A stretch of 64,000 nucleotides of DNA from positions 2,976,001 through 3,040,000 of the forward strand of contig JAKSXM010000107.1 of assembly GCA_022575985.1 (NCBI GenBank). The letters run 5' to 3'. The translations under genes were made by a program, and so were the position numbers. The notes below the pieces were generated by a model that was not told the DNA's origin, made no database searches, and saw only the letters and a list, made by a program, of their open reading frames with translations. The stretch is from Anagrus nilaparvatae (taxonomy: Eukaryota; Arthropoda; Insecta; Hymenoptera; Mymaridae). Positions 1 to 10,431 of the stretch are shown one piece after another; positions within the stretch are counted from its first letter, which is position 1, and the number at the start of each line of letters is the position of its first letter.

Positions 1-172
1 GAAAAGACAGATTTTCTTGTAGAAAACACTTGTGATAAAATCACAAGCTGGCTGTAGAGAATCAAGGCAATTTAAATAATAACTTAATTGATTAAATTCA
101 TTTAGAATTTATTGATTGCAAACGAACTATATACATGAGCAAGTAGTTCGCAAGAAATCTCTTAGCCAAGTG

Positions 173-310
173 TTGCTTGAGGCTGGAATCGCTCTCTCTT
201 ATATACGATTCCCCACTCACGCACACTTGCAAAAAGATTTTACTTGCGAATTTCCTTCTAGAACCTTCTGGAATGTTCTATGGTATTATATACATTTACA
301 TAGAATATTC
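173..310 (-). promoter_or_regulatory. Heat-shock-type promoter reading leftwards (HSE, GAGA tract, TATA box)
   Basis: Positions 256-278 hold five alternating inverted TTC/GAA triplets, each separated by exactly 2 nt. This is the arrangement of a heat-shock element bound by HSF trimers. A further GAA-nn-TTC pair lies at 303-310. On the minus strand the HSE is followed by a GAGA-type run (complement of CTCTCTCT, 192-199) and a TATA box, GTATATAAG (206 to 198). Transcription would begin near 170-175, and the minus strand from there to position 1 would be an A-rich leader. The gene itself, perhaps an hsp, would lie left of the window. The plus-strand reading is worse, because the only TATA there sits almost on top of the HSE. 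The motifs are seen directly; the target gene is inferred. Confidence 0.62.
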
Positions 311-972
311 CATTACAATATTTTTTTATATATTACATGAAAGTTTGACTTTCTTTAATTATCTTACTTACTATATTTAAATTTAATTGTTTATCATAAT
401 TTTTTATAATTATTATTAATAAAAGAGTCGTTTTTAATTAATTAAATATATGAAAAGACCGTTATAAGATATTATGTAATATCTCATTTTATACATAATG
501 ATTTGATATAAAACTATTGTGATTGATTAATATATATATTATTAAATTATTTTTAAAAGAATTATTATTAATTAATTATTAATTAATTATGAAAACGACT
601 ATTTTATTTATATTTTTATTTTTTAAATACTTAAAAGCTAATTATTTTATTATTTACAACTATTTACATTTTTTTGGTATATATTATTTTGATTGAATAT
701 AATCAGCTGATAATTAATTAATTAATTAATTTATTATTTAAAATTGAAATTTGAATTTATCAGCTGATTAAATCACTGGATAGTGCTGCCATCATATTTT
801 GCAGAGTTTATATTTTTCCAAAGACGACGGAGACATTAAAGTCTGACATGGTTGGTTGTCCGTACGGAATGCTTATGTGCAGGCGTCTAAGCAAAAATTC
901 ATGCCATACGTGGTTTTCTTATGTTGGAAACTCGCATCGAGTTTCCAACCAAACTTAAAATTTATGGTTTGC
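311..972. other. AT-rich sequence without a recognisable gene
   Basis: This stretch is made of TTAATTAA-like runs and short open frames with no coding character. I see no gene or RNA. It separates the heat-shock-type promoter from the first foldback element. Confidence 0.6.
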
Positions 973-2301
973 ATATGAGTCTTTCTTTGCCAAAACAGCA
1001 ATGGTGGGCAGGTCGGGTCATCGGATCGGCCTCAAATTTTTCCATGTTTTTATAACATAAAGATAGGAAAATCCTGAAATTTTTAGCCTTCTAGGTCTTA
1101 AACAGCCCGAGTTATGGCCAATCAAACTCATTAGGCGGCTCTCGACTAGCGTTAGTGCTTTTCGGGAAAATGGTTAATAATCATAAATATAAGCTTGAAA
1201 AAAAATTCTGAAAGAGTATATATGTTGGGAAACCTTCAGTAAATCCATTTCTCCCATTAGTTTTTCGGAAAAACCCCGGGAAATTCCGGAAAATGGGAAA
1301 ATGCGTTTTAAGAAAAATCGCAATATCTCATTTGCCGCCATTTTTTTTTTGAAAATTTTTTTTTGGCAAAAAAATTAGTTTAGTCCTAAAAAAGTTTTTT
1401 TTTTTGTAAAAAACTAAGGTAACATGTTAAAAACTGTTTTTGATTATTATCATTTTTTGACAAAAAAAATAAATTTCTGTCAATAAAATTAATTTTTTTA
1501 TTGGATAAACGAATAGCCAAGGAAAAAACCCTCGATAATAATCCAAAACTTTTCTTTTTACGATAAAATTTAAGCGAGTTATGCATTTTTCAAGTTATAA
1601 TGTCGTTTTAGAGCCTAAAATTGGAATTAGTATAAAATTGGTAGTTTTTGACAGTATCTTTACTTGTCCATAACTTGGTTAATTTTCATCGAAAATAGTA
1701 ATTTTTTTTTTTATTTAGGACTACTTTTTCCCTGGCTATTCGATTCTGAAAGCAAAAGAGTCAATTATTTTAACCCCTTGCGGAAAATTAAATAAAGAAG
1801 TATTGAAAATGTGAAATTATTCTAAAACAGGCTAAAATCGACCTTAATGGCCGAAATCAAAATTTTTTTTCATACATTTCGATGGGATTTCGGTTGAAAA
1901 AAATTTTCAAAAAAAAATTTTCAAAAAAAAAATGGCGGCAAATGAGATATTGCGATTTTTCTTAAAACGCATTTTCCCATTTTCCGGAATTTCCCGGAGT
2001 TTTTCCGAAAAACTAATAGGAGAAATGGATTTACTGAAGGTTTCCCAACATATATACTCTTTTAGAATTTTTTTTCAAGCTTATATTTATGATTATTAAC
2101 CATTTTTCCGAAAAGCACTAACGCTAGTCGAGAGCCGCCTAATGAGTTTGATTGGCCATAACTCGGGCTGTTTAAGACCTAGAAGGCTAAAAATTTCAGG
2201 ATTTTCCTATCTTTATGTTATAAAAACATGGGAAAAATTTGAGGCCGATCCGATGACCTGACCTGCCCACCATTGCTGTTTTGGCAAAGAAAGACTCATA
2301 T
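973..2301. mobile_element. Foldback/MITE element with ~380-bp inverted arms
   Basis: The left arm (973-1350) and right arm (1921-2301) are near-perfect reverse complements, starting ATATGAGTCTTTCTTTGCC and ending with its complement. The central ~570 bp is AT-rich and non-coding. TA is present just inside both visible ends (TA-TGAGTC ... GACTCA-TA), so a Tc1/mariner-type TA target duplication is possible. TA could equally be part of the terminal repeat. No transposase is visible, so the element would be non-autonomous. Confidence 0.82.
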
Positions 2302-2354
2302 ATTATCCGTAAATATTTGCATATCTTAGGGGTCTAGGCATTTGGTACGTTACA

Positions 2355-2665
2355 CCCTCTATCGTAAGGTAAAATTTTTTTGCCTTCTTGTAAGAATTAT
2401 TTTGCAGAATAATTTTTTTTTGGTATACATGGTTAGGGTTAACTTAAAAAAAAAAGCAATTAACAAATAATAATAATTATTATTTTAATTGAATGAAATA
2501 AGACTCGAAATGAAATCCTTGCAGTATTCACTTCGTTATATTATTAAAATTATGAAATTATCACGATTTTTTTTTAAGTTAACCTTAACCTTTTATACCA
2601 TAAAAAATTTATTCTGCAAAATAATTCTTACAAGAAGGCAAAAAATTGTACCTTGCGATAGAGGG
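2355..2665. repeat. Inverted repeat, ~100-bp arms
   Basis: The left arm, beginning CCCTCTATCG at 2355, pairs with the right arm ending CGATAGAGGG at 2665. The arms stay complementary for about 100 bp through a GTTAACTTAAAAAAA motif, around a ~115-bp spacer. It looks like a small MITE or foldback lying just right of the preceding element. No target duplication was resolved. Confidence 0.7.
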
Positions 2666-3505
2666 ATAGTATGGAAAATGGTAACGAAGTCAAAATTACA
2701 AAAGAAAAAATGTATTTTCAAGAAAATAGGCGGAAAAATAATAGTGAAACTTAAACCTCTTTTTAAAATCGTAAATATAACCAAATAAATTATTATTTTT
2801 CAATCATTTATTTTAAAATAAATGTAACAAAATTTTCCTATTTTTTAATTTAGCTATCATCAAGAATTTGAACGAATTTTTTTCTGATGCCAAAAATGCC
2901 CAAAATATTTTGTAGCTAAAGATTGCAATAAATTTTTAAAGAGCTTAACTTGCGACGAGAAGCTGGCAAAATTTAGGAAAATACACTAAAAAATCAACAA
3001 AAGAGAAAATTGTCATTTGGTGATTTAGCAGTTGGTAAGTAATGAAATTAACATGATTAGAAAGAGTCGATTTGGCTAAATCAGTGTCAGGGGGAGAGGG
3101 GTATTTATTAATACGTAAAATTATTTTTTTAAATTACTAATTATGTTAAGCTCAAAAAGAGAGGTTATTTGTCTAAAATTCTTTTTTAAATTTGTTTCTG
3201 TTTTTATTTCAGTCAGAAACCATAGAAGATTCACAGTGGTGGTCAGTCACTCATCTAATTCGAATTGAAATTACATTGGTTTTATGAAAAATCGAAAAAT
3301 TCGATTTCCAAAGTCTAACAATAATGGTACCAGGAAACGACCAAGAAAAATGGCAGTTGATGAAAAATGAAATGAATTTTTCTTCACGATTTTTGTAGGT
3401 TAAAAAAACTTTACCTTTCTTTTAAAAAATTACAATTCAATAGAAGGTATTATTACTTAATTTGGTTTTGTTTAATTTTTTTTTTTAGTATTTATCGAGC
3501 ATTCC
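2666..3505. other. Non-coding AT-rich interval
   Basis: No open frame of coding character, RNA gene or strong repeat was recognised here. Confidence 0.5.
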
Positions 3506-3653
3506 GTTCAGTTTACGCTAAAAGGGTCTGGCAGAGTTTTTCAATTCCAAATTTCAGAGGAGTTGAACTTGCCAAGTCGTCGTTCAGTTTCCATTAAAAG
3601 GGACTAGCAAAGTTTTTCGAATTCCATATTCCCAAGGTGATAAACCTGCCAAG
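3506..3653. repeat. Two-copy tandem repeat, ~76 bp period
   Basis: The segment starting GTTCAGTTTACGCTAAAAGG at 3506 recurs, diverged, from 3582 (GTTCAGTTTCCATTAAAAGG). Both copies end in CCAAG after a purine-rich stretch. Function is unknown. Confidence 0.6.
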
Positions 3654-4404
3654 ATTGATGAAACTTAAAAATATTAAAATAATTTTGATTTTAAAAATTT
3701 AAAAAGAAGAATACTTAAAAGTATGTAATTTAGTGTTAATAAATTCTGTTTTTATTACAAATTTAAACTTCTTGTGATTTTTTTATCTATTAACTTCTTT
3801 TTAATTTGAAGTATGGCATTGTCCAACTGCACAAACTTGTCCTAAACTTTGAGATAAACGTATGGCCCAATGTTTAGCCCAAACCTATTTTTTTTTTCGT
3901 TGGCGTATACGGCTATGAAAAATATGAAAAATATACAACTAATGCGTGCCTAAGTCGCAAATTTTGCATTTCACAACCCTGAAAAAAATACAAAAAACAC
4001 CTTTGTTTTTTTTCTTTTGGGACTTAGTACCTTATTATTTCATATGGAATTACGAGTTTTAGAACTAGTTTTGTAGAATAGCACGATTGGGACTGCAGAT
4101 TAGTGGCTATTGATAACAAGCAGTTTGATAACTATGTTTAAAATAAAAATTTCATAGCAGTTAAAAAAGTGCGAATAATACGTTTCTGTAATTAATAATC
4201 ATAACTTTACTGGGGATAGAACTAGGCTTCTCTGAAAACTTTGAACGTATTTGCATAATTATAAATTTGCGGTGAAACATGATTTTCTTAAGCAACAAAA
4301 ACAGAAGTAAATACGATACAGGGGGTTGGAGCCTCCCCTCTATTTTTTACTAGCCTTTATATTATATTATGAAGTTATAAACACTGCCGCCACTGTCGCA
4401 TAAG

Positions 4405-4700
4405 ACTTTTAGGCCAATCTGGTACTTTTGGGCCAATCTGTTACTTTTGGGCCAAAGTGGGTCTTTTGGGCTAAAGTGGCCCTGTTTACCTAAAAAATCA
4501 CTGTTGCATAAGTTTACTTATCCAAAATGGTCTTTTTGGGCCAAAGGAGTCCTTTTGGCCTTAACAATCGATGTTTTGTAAGACCGCTTACCTTAAATGG
4601 TCATTTTGAGCCAAAGTGGACCTTTTAATCTGAACAATCGCTGTTTTATAAGAACTCAAAATGTTCTTTTTGGGCCAAACTGGACCCTTAAGCCTTAGCC
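4405..4700. repeat. Degenerate tandem repeat with TTTTGGGCCAAA motif
   Basis: At least four diverged units carry TTTTGGGCCAAA followed by TGG or a similar triplet. The longer units also carry an AACAATCG-TGTT-TAAGA segment, giving a spacing of about 63-70 bp. The array is more GC-rich than its surroundings. There is no coding potential. Confidence 0.65.
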
Positions 4701-5012
4701 GTTGATGTTAAATAGAACACAAGTTTTTTTTTAATTAAAATAACCTTGAAAAAAATATACGTGTCCCAATTTTTGTATAAAAGAGGGATCAAAATTTTAC
4801 ATATTCAAAAAAAAGTGGAGCTTAAAAACTTTCGCTTTCCTTGTGTGACCCTAAAAAATGATTTTTTTGGTTAATTTAGTGTCTTTATAAAAAATATGTT
4901 TTAAATAATTTAAACAGCAGCAGAAATTTTTTTATATAGAATTTTATATCATTAAATAAAAATATTTGATTTCTGAGCTAACAATTATTTGCTTTATTTT
5001 TTCAATAAATTG

Positions 5013-5047
5013 CCCACGTTTCGAAGACCTTCAGTCTTCATTATCAA
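5013..5047 (-). ncRNA. Hammerhead-like motif of Penelope-element type, copy 1
   Basis: The minus strand reads TTGATAAT, a 6-bp stem GAAGAC/GTCTTC closing a TGAAG loop, then GAAACGTGGG. The layout matches the hammerhead order UGAN-A, stem II, GAAA, but the strict CUGANGA box is altered to UUGAUAA. It sits in a repeat shared with 8463-8600 and, inverted, with 49140-49275. Hammerhead motifs are known in Penelope-like element terminal repeats. Activity here is unproven. Confidence 0.5.
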
Positions 5048-5265
5048 AATTTACAATATTTTACAATTTTATAAAAATTTTATACAATTTCATATTTAAA
5101 ATTAACTTTACCTTATTAAATATTTTTAAGTAAAGAATATATAATAAATTATAATATTCTTCGTTTTTTAATAAAAAATAATAATGTAACTTCATCTTTT
5201 ATTTATAAAGAGATTTCCTGTTTCCTCTTTTTATATTGTAATATTTAGGTTATGTATATTTTTAA

Positions 5266-5348
5266 CACATTCGCTGCGGCATGTGCGAAATGCGCCCATG
5301 ATCCCATGTATTTTATATGAAGTCACGTGACCTGCCGCAGCGAATGTG
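5266..5348. mobile_element. 83-bp piggyBac-type MITE with TTAA target duplication
   Basis: TIRs CACATTCGCTGCGGCA and its complement lie immediately inside TTAA at 5262-5265 and 5349-5352. The whole element is 83 bp and can fold into one hairpin. TTAA duplication is the signature of piggyBac transposition. It is far too short to encode anything. Confidence 0.75.
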
Positions 5349-5352
5349 TTAA

Positions 5353-6009
5353 AATGATACTTTTTTTTGTTTATTAAAATTTTAGGGTTTTTGTTGTGTG
5401 TGTCTATCGTAAAAAAAAAAAAAATAATTTTAAATAAATTTAAATATTATAGGCAAAAATATGATCTTTATTTCAAATTTTGTACACACAAAAAATATTA
5501 TGTTTTAGAACAATAGAAAATTTTTACATTATGTAATATAAAATTACAAAAATTTTGCTTAAATCTATTTTACATAGATTTTTTTTACTAAAATTATATG
5601 CCTTTAACTTCCTGCCAAATTGGTAACTTCAGATATATCAAGTTTCATAAAAATATATTTGTGGTTTACAGTGTTTCGATGTATTTATTGTATTTGAAAT
5701 TTTATGAATAAGATTTTAGAAAGAAATTATTGGTTATTGTCAATTCATAAATTTTCAACATAATATTATGATTAATTTTGAGTTATGCACTGTTAGGTTA
5801 CTTTGCTTAAAATTTGCTTAAATCGCATGAGAATTTTATCAAATTACTTGAGAATATAGGCAAAATTCAAACAAGTAGCCACAAAATTCAAACAGATTTC
5901 TTAAATATTCAAGCACAGATATCTGACAGTGTATAGAAAAAATTTTTAAGGTTTCATAAGATAAAACAATAAATTTATAGAATTTTGTAAAAACATGATT
6001 AAACTTAAA
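5353..6009. other. AT-rich flank left of the Penelope insertion
   Basis: No gene was seen. Its last 15 bases (5995-6009) form the left copy of the target-site duplication of the Penelope-like element. Confidence 0.5.
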
Positions 6010-6041
6010 GTTGTTGATACGTCCAAATAAATTATTAAAAT

Positions 6042-6107
6042 TAAGTGATAATACGACCTTGTTGGACCAAGAGCAATAAAAAATACAAATTATTTTTTAC
6101 CGACGTT
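6042..6107. repeat. Inverted copy of the element's own 5' end
   Basis: These 66 bp are the reverse complement of 8272-8337, which encodes the first ~22 residues of the Penelope frame. The copy ends at CCGACGTT, which is also the complement of the AACGTCGG end of the hammerhead-like motif. This suggests a template switch at 8-nt microhomology. Confidence 0.85.
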
Positions 6108-6136
6108 TCGTCATCGAACTGATGACCTTATCAAGG
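6100..6136 (-). ncRNA. Hammerhead-like motif in the Penelope 3' region
   Basis: Minus strand: CCTTGATAAG, stem GTCATC/GATGAC with loop AGTTC, then GAAACGTCGG. Compared with the copies at 5.0, 8.5 and 49.2 kb, stem II has a different sequence but is again perfectly paired. The flanking CCTTGATAA and GAAACGT are unchanged. This covariation supports a selected RNA fold. Confidence 0.55.
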
Positions 6137-6513
6137 AACCTTTATTAAAAAATTCATATATAAATTACAATGATCTATAAAATTAATTAGTTACAAAATT
6201 TATAAGCTTACCAAGTAGGTAGTTATCACATATTTCTAAAATAAGAAATACAGTCAAAAATTAGGTAGTACATTTTATAGTTATAAATATTTAATTATTA
6301 TATTAGTAACATTTTTATATTAATAAAATTTAGATTTATTAAAATTAATTTACAATAGTTGAAAATAATAGATTAATTAAACTGTTACACATTCTGAATG
6401 CTACTGTTTATGAACTATATATATATATGTATATGAGAGAGAAAGAATATTTACAAATAAAATTCATAAATAAATGACATACAAATAACGACTGCTTGAA
6501 AAAAAATATTATT

Positions 6514-8334
6514 TTAAATGATTTGGTTAAGAAGTATTTCATAGGGAGGAGAGAAATTTTTTAGATCGGTTTTTACATTTAATGCATGCTTTTGATGTTT
6601 TTTAATGTAGAACAATTCAACAAGCTCTCTTTTTTTTAAATTGCTTTCTTGGTGTAAAATTTCAAACTCCTCAAAGTTAAAATCATGTTCATAGCCTTGA
6701 TTATTGGTTTCTTTCTTGTGAAGAGAAATCACATTGTAGTTTTTCTCACTTCTACTATAATTTTTTTGGTGTTCTTCAAAAATTCTTGTACTGGCTAATC
6801 TACCTGTTTGGCCTATATATTTACTATCACAATCTTTACAATTAATTAAATAAACTATATTTTTATGTTCTTCTTTTTTAATTTTATCTTTACCTAATTT
6901 AATGAATTTATTAAGTTTGAACGGTATGTGAAAAATAATGTTTAAATCATATCGTTTAATGAAATTTATTATATGATTTGTGATATTTTCATTTACATAT
7001 GGAAGTTTGAAAAGGTTTCTACTATTAAAATTTGTATCAGAATCTGTATTTTGTGAACTATTGAGAGAATTTAAATGAATAAGTCTCTTTTTGATGTGCT
7101 TGGAGATTAAAGATTGAGGATAATTATTCAACAGTAAAATTTCATTAATGTATTTGAGGTTGCTGGGTTGAAATTCTTTATCAGCCAATTTAATAGATTT
7201 GTCAGTAAGATTTTTGATGATTGCTATTTTGTGTTGCATAGGATGATTAGATAAATAATTCAAAACTCTACCTGAATAAGTAGGTTTTCTATACCAATTA
7301 GTTAAGATGTTGCCATAATTATCTCTATGTATCATAAGATCTAGAAAGTTCAATTTTTGATCATTTTCCATTTCCATTGTGAATTTAATTCTAGGATGGA
7401 AACTATTGAAAGTATTTAGGATGGTTTTAATCTTATCTTTAGGAACAATAAGAAAGGTATCATCAACATAACGGCCATAGAATGGAATATTAAAATCAAA
7501 ACTATTTAAAACTGTATTTTCTAAATCATAGAATGATATTTCTCCAAGAATAGGAGAACTTGGGTCGCCCATTGGTAGGCCGTAGATCTGTTTATAGAAT
7601 TTACTATTAAATTTAAAATAAGTAGTGTTGACTAAGATTTCTAGGCCAGAAATGAACTCATTCAATGGAATGTTTGTATACATTCTTATAGCGTCCCACC
7701 TATTTTCAATACTTTTCTTTATCAAATCGAACGGTATGCTAGGATACATGCATACAACATCTAAAGAGATCATTACGTAATTATCCGGAATTTTGATATT
7801 TTTAATTTTGTTGATAAAATCATAACTATTTTTAATGCTTTGAGGAGGTTTTTTTATACTATTAGAGAGAATTTCTTCATAAAGTTGGGAGAAAAAATAT
7901 TTAAATGAGTCAATGCATGAAATAATAAGTCTGAAAGGTAAGTTATCGTCTATAATTATATCATCAGTAATTTTATGAGCTTTAAGAAGACCATATGCTC
8001 TAGCTAAAATACACTCTGATACTACTGAATCTTTAGCTTCAGAATTATTAAGATAACCTTTTTTCTTCCATTTTTTTAGCAAGTTAGAAAATAATTTACG
8101 AAGCATATCAGATGGGTCATCAGTAATATGTGAATAAGTATTTTTATCGGATAGAGCTTTTTCAATACTTAAATTATATTGTTTATTTGTAAGTAACACA
8201 GTACAATTTCCTTTGTCAGCTTTTGAGAAAAAAATATCAGGGTTCTCTTTAAGAAATTTTTTTAATTCATTAACGTCGGTAAAAAATAATTTGTATTTTT
8301 TATTGCTCTTGGTCCAACAAGGTCGTATTATCAC
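6514..8334 (-). CDS. Penelope-like reverse transcriptase with C-terminal GIY-YIG endonuclease
   Basis: The 606-codon frame encodes the replication protein of a Penelope-like element, which copies element RNA at a nick made by its own endonuclease. Order of domains: an N-terminal RT extension (FSKADKGNCTVLL, ~36-48); RT motif A SLDVVCMYPSIP (~190-201) with its catalytic Asp; motif B LPMGDPSSPI (~253-262); motif C YVDD (~289-292); a Cys-rich linker; and a GIY-YIG nuclease beginning VYLINCKDC then KYIGQTGR (~494-512). Complete Penelope proteins are usually longer, around 800 residues, so the N terminus is missing. The frame opens with GTG at the element's truncated end, so the true start is absent. 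No internal stop occurs, so the insertion looks fairly recent. It is probably inactive because of the truncation. Confidence 0.92.
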   Translation of the reverse strand: MIIRPCWTKSNKKYKLFFTDVNELKKFLKENPDIFFSKADKGNCTVLLTNKQYNLSIEKALSDKNTYSHITDDPSDMLRKLFSNLLKKWKKKGYLNNSEAKDSVVSECILARAYGLLKAHKITDDIIIDDNLPFRLIISCIDSFKYFFSQLYEEILSNSIKKPPQSIKNSYDFINKIKNIKIPDNYVMISLDVVCMYPSIPFDLIKKSIENRWDAIRMYTNIPLNEFISGLEILVNTTYFKFNSKFYKQIYGLPMGDPSSPILGEISFYDLENTVLNSFDFNIPFYGRYVDDTFLIVPKDKIKTILNTFNSFHPRIKFTMEMENDQKLNFLDLMIHRDNYGNILTNWYRKPTYSGRVLNYLSNHPMQHKIAIIKNLTDKSIKLADKEFQPSNLKYINEILLLNNYPQSLISKHIKKRLIHLNSLNSSQNTDSDTNFNSRNLFKLPYVNENITNHIINFIKRYDLNIIFHIPFKLNKFIKLGKDKIKKEEHKNIVYLINCKDCDSKYIGQTGRLASTRIFEEHQKNYSRSEKNYNVISLHKKETNNQGYEHDFNFEEFEILHQESNLKKRELVELFYIKKHQKHALNVKTDLKNFSPPYEILLNQII

Positions 8335-8525
8335 TTAATGATTAAACTTAAAAATTTTTTAATATTCAATAAATTAAACATTAAAATTTAGAACTATAAC
8401 ATGTTTCAATTTACAATGCAAAACTATTTAAGATTTGAAAGTATAAATTACATTAAAACTATTATTAAATAAAAATATTTGATTTCTGAGCTAACAATTA
8501 TTTGCTTTATTTTTTCAATAAATTG

Positions 8526-8562
8526 CCCACGTTTCGAAGACCTTCAGTCTTCATTATCAAGG
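8526..8562 (-). ncRNA. Hammerhead-like motif of Penelope-element type, copy 2
   Basis: Minus strand: CCTTGATAAT, stem GAAGAC/GTCTTC with loop TGAAG, then GAAACGTGGG. It lies in a ~135-bp repeat (8463-8600) nearly identical to 4950-5080, just right of the Penelope insertion. Confidence 0.5.
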
Positions 8563-8630
8563 CTAAAAATTTACAATATTTTACAATTTTATAAAAATTT
8601 TTTTACATAATTTAAAATTTAAAATTTAAA

Positions 8631-9665
8631 ACGAGCGGGTATCATTGCGCCGCTTTATGAAATGTGCCGCTTATTTTGTGCCGCTAATTTTTTGCCGCTT
8701 TATAAAGGTGCTAGCACAATGTGAAATTTAATAAAAAATAATAAAATTTTGTTGGTTAGGCAGATTAAATAATAAACAATAAGGAAGGTTATGATAAAAA
8801 AATTAAAAGAAATGTTTACATATAAAAGAACGTATAAAAGTATATTAGGCATAATCTGTTATAAAATTATTATAAGATAAATAATTGGAATGAAAGTAAT
8901 AATTATCAAAAATAAAAAATAAGTGTTGCAGATTATAAAAATAAAAAATTGGATAATTTAATATTTGTTACGTCCAATTAGATAATTTTTAATTAAATTT
9001 TGTTATGACTTTATTGGACAAATAATAAATCTTTTTGATTTATAAATGTTTTAATTACGACGAGACTCCACGGAGAATATCCAGGATATGCACGAGTCCA
9101 CGGAGAATATCCGCGATATTCCCGTTATATTATTTGTATTGGCGCATGGCCGGGGGGGCCTTCGGCCCCCCCTGCCCCATTTGAGTTCTGTGGGTCATAT
9201 TTGGGCTATGTATATTGTGGATATTTACCGTGGATATCGTGGATATTCCGGTGAAAGTAGTCTTTTCGTTTTTAAATAAAAACTTTACTTGTAGTGATCA
9301 ATGAAACCAAACATTTATTAATTTAAGAACGATATCCACGGTGAATTTTCACGATATATATAGTCAAAATATGACCCAGAAACCTCAAATGGGGCTGGGG
9401 GGCCGAAGGCCAAATTTAATAATATTTTACCAGATTATACCTAATACTTTTATACGTTCTTTTTTATGTAAACATTTCTTTAAATTTTTTTCTATATTAT
9501 AACCTTTCTTATTGTTTATTATTTATTCTGCCTTTATACCGACAAAATTTTATTATTATTTTTTTTTAATTTCACATTGTGTTAGCACCTTAATGAAACG
9601 GCAAAAAATTAGCGGCACAAAATAAGCGGCACATTTTATAAAGCGGCGCAATGATACCCGCTCGT
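8631..9665. mobile_element. Palindromic MITE with TIR ACGAGCGGGTATCATTGC
   Basis: Ends at 8631 and 9665 are inverted for well over 100 bp, and the arms continue inward with interruptions to the centre. The left arm carries an extra ~270 bp (about 8880-9146). The centre holds a GC-rich hairpin (GGCCGGGGGGGCCTTCGGCC near 9147) and its partner near 9388-9413. No target duplication is visible and no protein is encoded. The 63-codon frame at 9088-9279 is a by-product of the palindrome. Confidence 0.82.
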
Positions 9666-10431
9666 CTATTTTATCTAATAAAAATTATAATTTGAGATAT
9701 CAGTATTTCATAAAAAAAAGTTAAATACCGTATTTTATAAGAAAAAAAATGTTGCTGTGATTTAATGTTTTTTATTTAACAAATTTTTAGAAAAAAATTT
9801 TCAATAAACTAGGTATTACACTTAAAAAAAAAACAATATTACAGATTTTTTAATTTTTTTGTTTTATTAATATTCAGAAAAAAATTTTGAAAAAATCCAG
9901 TATCAGATCCAAAAAATTGCTATGAATAAGCTTTCTAAAACTAGTACTCTCATAGAAATTAATTAGGTACTACGTCTGAACAAAAAAAAAATTTGGTATT
10001 CTTTGTATTTTTTTGTGAAAAAAATTTTGGGAAAAAAATTTTCAAAAAATTAATTATCAGATTTGAGATATCGAGTAAAAACCATACTTTCAAATATAAG
10101 TACTTTTATGGAAATAAATGAGATATTACACCTAAATTAAAAAAAAAAAAAAGTATTTTGAAATCTCTTGATGAAAAAATTTTTGAAAAAAAAATTAGAT
10201 CTTAATTCCATAATGGTTGTTAAATACCACCGATTGCAAAATTTTCAAATATTAGTACTTTCATGGAATTAAAGGAAGTATTACACTAAAAAAAAAAAAA
10301 ATATTACAGATTTTTTAATTTTTTTGTTTTTTTAATTTTGAGAAAAAAATTTTATAAAAATTAAGTATCAGGTCCAAAAAATTACTATAAACGATATTTC
10401 TAAAACTAGTACTCTCATAGAAATCAATTAG

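Larger units (their letters stand above)
6010..8337 (-). mobile_element. Penelope-like retroelement, 5' truncated, with inverted terminal duplication
   Basis: The element is bounded by a 15-bp direct repeat, ATGATTAAACTTAAA, at 5995-6009 and 8338-8352. This is a convincing target-site duplication. It contains the RT/GIY-YIG frame at 6514-8334 (minus strand), a hammerhead-like motif at 6100-6136, and a 66-bp piece of its own 5' end repeated in inverted orientation at its 3' end (6042-6107 against 8272-8337). Variable target duplications, 5' truncation and inverted partial copies are typical Penelope insertion products. Confidence 0.9.

Noticed and set aside
116..380. Two short plus-strand open frames across the heat-shock element
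   Set aside because: They overlap in different frames, run through the promoter motifs and have no family or coding character.
6119..6140. CTGATGA on the plus strand at 6119 as a hammerhead core
   Set aside because: The following stem is weak and GAAA is missing. The good fold is on the minus strand.
7950..8130. CTGATGA words on the minus strand inside the Penelope frame
   Set aside because: No matching stem II or GAAA follows; they are coding sequence.
9088..9279. 63-codon frame in the palindromic MITE
   Set aside because: Explained by the GC hairpin and inverted words; no coding features.
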